A stretch of 8,792 nucleotides of DNA, taken from Gammaproteobacteria bacterium. Its GTDB lineage: Bacteria; Pseudomonadota; Gammaproteobacteria; Xanthomonadales; Xanthomonadaceae. Positions within the stretch are counted from its first letter, which is position 1. Each line of letters opens with the position of its first letter. Position numbers and translations under genes: made by a program. Of this stretch, positions 7,006-8,792 are shown piece by piece. The notes under the pieces were generated by a model that had not been told where the DNA came from, made no database searches, and worked only from the letters and a program-made list of their open reading frames with translations. The stretch spans positions 1 to 8,792 of the forward strand of contig JANYBA010000108.1 in the NCBI GenBank assembly GCA_025360985.1. The letters run 5' to 3'.

Positions 7006-7218
7006 GGCGGCTCCAGTTCATTTCGAAAAAAGCTCGAGGCCCGACCTGCATTCGGCCTTTCGGTGTTGGACAACGTTATCAGAAAAATCTCGCCCTTCGC
7101 CGCCATTCCCGTCGGCCTGCGCTCCAGGTGGGAAGGTCGCTATCATTGCGGAATCAAGGGCCCGTGTACGGCCTGGGTCAACACTAGCCGCACCCGCCAA
7201 CGAAGCCCAACCGATGCC
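7006..7218. promoter_or_regulatory. Divergent intergenic region upstream of the aryl polyene genes
   Basis: This 213-bp gap lies between two divergent starts and should hold promoters for both the DUF4410-like gene and the aryl polyene genes. The only clear element is GGAG at 7011-7014 (minus strand), the ribosome site of the leftward gene. On the plus strand TATCAT (7141-7146) resembles a -10 box, but the expected -35 position (near 7118-7123, TGCGCT) is poor. A short dyad, CCGTGTACGG (7162-7171), lies just downstream. Neither is strong enough to call as a promoter or operator. Confidence 0.4.
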
Positions 7219-7968
7219 ATGACTGGACGATTCCGAATTTGCGATTGGAGCGCGATCGCCCCCGGCCTCGACGACAAGCCGGCGTGGTTGGCATGGGCGC
7301 GGCAACCCTGGTTGCCGACCGGCGAAGCGGCGCCGGCACTGGCCGAAATGGCGCCGATGCAGCGACGGCGCGTCGAACGGCTGGGGCGGATGGCCCTGCA
7401 AGTCGCGTATTGGTGCCAGGGCGCGGCCGATTCCGCGTTGCCGCTGGTGTTCGCCTCGCGCCATGGCGATTTGGCCCGGACCTACGCGATGCTGCAGGAA
7501 CTGGCGCGCGCGCAGCCCTTGTCGCCGACCCATTTTGGCTTGTCCACGCACAATGCGATCGCCGCGCAATACACGATCGCGCGGGCGTTGCCGGCGAACT
7601 ACCTGGCCGTGTCGGCCGGCGCCTGCAGCGCCGAAGCGGCCGTGGTCGAAGCGCAGGGGCTGCTGGCCGACGGCGCCAGCGAGGTGCTTGTGGTCAATTA
7701 CGACAGCGCGATTCCCGAGGACTACGCGCCGTTCGCGGACGAACCCGGCTGCGATTTCGCCTGGGCCTGGCGCATCGGAAAGGGCGAGGGCGACGCCGCG
7801 CCCGACGAGACCACGCTGAGCTTGGCGGCGGGGTTGGAAATCGCGCCGCCGACATCGCCGCCGATGCTTCCACACGGACTCGAGGTGTTGCGATTCATGC
7901 TGTCCGGCGACGCCCACCTCGGCTACGCCGATGCCGATCGGCAGTGGCACTGGCAACGCCATGTTTGA
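7219..7968 (+). CDS. Beta-ketoacyl synthase-like chain length factor (aryl polyene/xanthomonadin type)
   Basis: A 249-residue stand-alone protein covering only the N-terminal half of a ketoacyl synthase fold (Ketoacyl-synt_2 / chain length factor family). In aryl polyene systems such proteins pair with a full-length ketosynthase to set or support polyene chain growth. Family hallmarks are the helix MQRRRVERLGRMALQVAYW (47-65), ASRHGDLARTYAMLQELA (79-96), PLSPTHFGLSTHNA (100-113) and the later block LAVSAGACSAEAAVVEA (129-145), then EVLVVNYDSAIPEDY (155-169). The second half (189-249) is degenerate, without the KS histidines. Most members lack the catalytic cysteine; here C136 lies in the corresponding region. 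ATG 7219 precedes the conserved N-terminus; the ribosome site is weak. It is the first gene of a run with an acyltransferase and an acyl carrier protein, overlapping the former by eight bases. Confidence 0.82.
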   Translation: MTGRFRICDWSAIAPGLDDKPAWLAWARQPWLPTGEAAPALAEMAPMQRRRVERLGRMALQVAYWCQGAADSALPLVFASRHGDLARTYAMLQELARAQPLSPTHFGLSTHNAIAAQYTIARALPANYLAVSAGACSAEAAVVEAQGLLADGASEVLVVNYDSAIPEDYAPFADEPGCDFAWAWRIGKGEGDAAPDETTLSLAAGLEIAPPTSPPMLPHGLEVLRFMLSGDAHLGYADADRQWHWQRHV

Positions 7969-8716
7969 GCGGGTCAACCACGCTTGGCGAGTCTTCGCCA
8001 CCGGACTGAGTTTCCTGAGTTTCGGCGTTGGCGGCGTGTTGCTGTGGCTGTTCGTATTCCCGCCCCTGGAAATTCTCGTGCGCGATCCGAAGCGACGCAG
8101 CCGCTACGCGCGGGCCATCATCAAGCGCAGCTTTGCCGGTCATATCGGCTTGATGCATCGATTGGGTGTGTTGACCTACGAGATCCGCGGCCTCGACCGG
8201 CTGCAACGCCCGGGCCTGCTGGTACTGGCCAACCACCCGACCCTGATCGACGTGGTGTTTCTGGTCTCGCTGATCCCGAACGCCGATTGCGTGGTGAAAT
8301 CACGACTCGCGCACAATCCATTCACCCGCGGGCCGGTCCGGGCGACCGGCTACATCTGCAACGACAATGGCGCGGAATTGGTCAAGGACTGCATCAATTC
8401 CGTGCGTTCCGGCAAGAATCTGATCATCTTTCCCGAAGGCACCCGCTCCCCGCCATCTGGGCAAAGACACTTGCAGCGCGGGGCCGCCAATATCGCCATC
8501 AGGGGCGGGCTGGACGTGACGCCGGTGCTGATCCGATGCACGCCGCCGACCTTGGCAAAAGGGGGGAAGTGGTATCATGTTCCTTCACGCCGTTTTCACG
8601 TCCTGATCGAGGTTCGCGAGGACCTGCCGGTAGCGTCGTTCCTCGGAGGGGAATCCGAGGCGATCGCTTCGCGCCGGCTGACCGAATACCTGACTACCTA
8701 TTTTGCCGGGGACTGA
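7961..8716 (+). CDS. Lysophospholipid (1-acyl-glycerol-3-phosphate-like) acyltransferase of the aryl polyene cluster
   Basis: A 251-residue membrane-associated acyltransferase of the PlsC superfamily. A hydrophobic segment (14-36) anchors it. The catalytic H-x4-D motif is NHPTLID (H92, D97). The glycerol-phosphate-binding motif FPEGTR is at 157-162, the third motif around GGLDVTPVLIRC (182-193), and FTRGPVRATGYI (121-132) matches the conserved strand between motifs. All catalytic residues are present. I chose ATG 7961, whose sequence ATGTTTGA contains the stop of the chain-length-factor gene (8-base overlap, translational coupling); the frame opens 30 bases earlier at 7931 inside that gene. 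In aryl polyene clusters this enzyme sits beside the acyl carrier proteins and is thought to help attach the polyene acyl chain to a lipid or sugar-lipid carrier; that role is inferred from the cluster type. The gene for the carrier protein follows four bases after its stop. Confidence 0.9.
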   Translation: MFERVNHAWRVFATGLSFLSFGVGGVLLWLFVFPPLEILVRDPKRRSRYARAIIKRSFAGHIGLMHRLGVLTYEIRGLDRLQRPGLLVLANHPTLIDVVFLVSLIPNADCVVKSRLAHNPFTRGPVRATGYICNDNGAELVKDCINSVRSGKNLIIFPEGTRSPPSGQRHLQRGAANIAIRGGLDVTPVLIRCTPPTLAKGGKWYHVPSRRFHVLIEVREDLPVASFLGGESEAIASRRLTEYLTTYFAGD

Positions 8717-8720
8717 ACGA

Positions 8721-8792
8721 GTGCAAGCGCTGGAAGAGGAAATCAAGGGACTGATCATCTCCACCATGTCCCTGGAAGACGTGCGCGCCGAA
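8721..8792 (+). CDS. Acyl carrier protein, N-terminus only
   Basis: Twenty-four codons of an open frame run to the window edge, starting at GTG 8721, four bases after the acyltransferase stop, with GGGGA eight bases upstream. The visible peptide begins MQALEEEIKGLIISTMSLED, with an acidic first helix, a hydrophobic LII patch and a following SLEDV, which is how phosphopantetheine-type carrier proteins of aryl polyene clusters begin. The DSL serine that carries the phosphopantetheine arm would lie just beyond the edge, so it is not verified. The position after the chain-length factor and acyltransferase supports the call, since two carrier proteins commonly follow in such clusters. Confidence 0.7.
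   Translation, partial: MQALEEEIKGLIISTMSLEDVRAE

Noticed and set aside
7141..7171. TATCAT (-10-like) and the dyad CCGTGTACGG as a promoter/operator pair for the aryl polyene genes.
   Set aside because: There is no acceptable -35 hexamer at 16-18 bp and the dyad is short with a two-base centre; the evidence is too weak for a call.
6934..7218. A 95-codon N-terminal extension of the chain-length factor (frame open from 6934).
   Set aside because: The extension crosses the antisense DUF4410-like start and its ribosome site and has no similarity to the family N-terminus, which begins at MTGRF.
7018..8001. A 327-residue minus-strand open frame opposite the chain-length-factor gene.
   Set aside because: Arg/Gln/Gly-rich shadow with no domain; the plus strand carries conserved family motifs.

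Overview
The window is GC-rich DNA with tightly packed genes and looks like a gammaproteobacterium of the Xanthomonadaceae/Rhodanobacteraceae type (Xanthomonas, Lysobacter and relatives). Three things point there: a GTAG-headed palindromic REP element, the start of an aryl polyene (xanthomonadin-type pigment) gene cluster, and an ETF-ubiquinone oxidoreductase of bacterial type. The taxonomic call is an inference from family knowledge; no search was run.

Left part (1-5070, minus strand): five genes read right to left, each overlapping the next by 1-4 bases (GTGA, TGATG, ATGA, GTGA junctions). In transcription order they are a STAS-MlaE fusion permease, an MlaF-like ATPase, an MlaD-like MCE protein, a PqiC/YmbA-like lipoprotein, and ETF-ubiquinone oxidoreductase, which runs off the left edge without its last ~50 residues. 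The first four make a complete inner-membrane-to-outer-membrane lipid transport machine. The fifth is a respiratory flavoprotein that feeds electrons from fatty-acid and amino-acid oxidation into ubiquinone.

Centre (4984-6405): a 114-bp divergent intergenic region, then a plus-strand two-domain ThrE-family amino-acid exporter. Its stop codon lies inside a palindromic REP element that is followed by a T-tract and sits between two convergent genes.

Right part (6403-8792): a lower-GC minus-strand gene for a small exported protein (DUF4410-like). It is separated by a 213-bp divergent gap from three plus-strand genes: a stand-alone KS-like chain-length-factor domain, a lysophospholipid acyltransferase, and the N-terminus of an acyl carrier protein. 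This trio is the typical leading edge of an aryl polyene/xanthomonadin cluster, whose remainder should lie beyond the right edge. I see no RNA genes, CRISPR arrays, insertion sequences or phage genes. Nothing here looks like a wholly new system; the most interesting points are the ETF-QO coupling, the REP-borne stop codon, and the cysteine retained in the chain-length factor.
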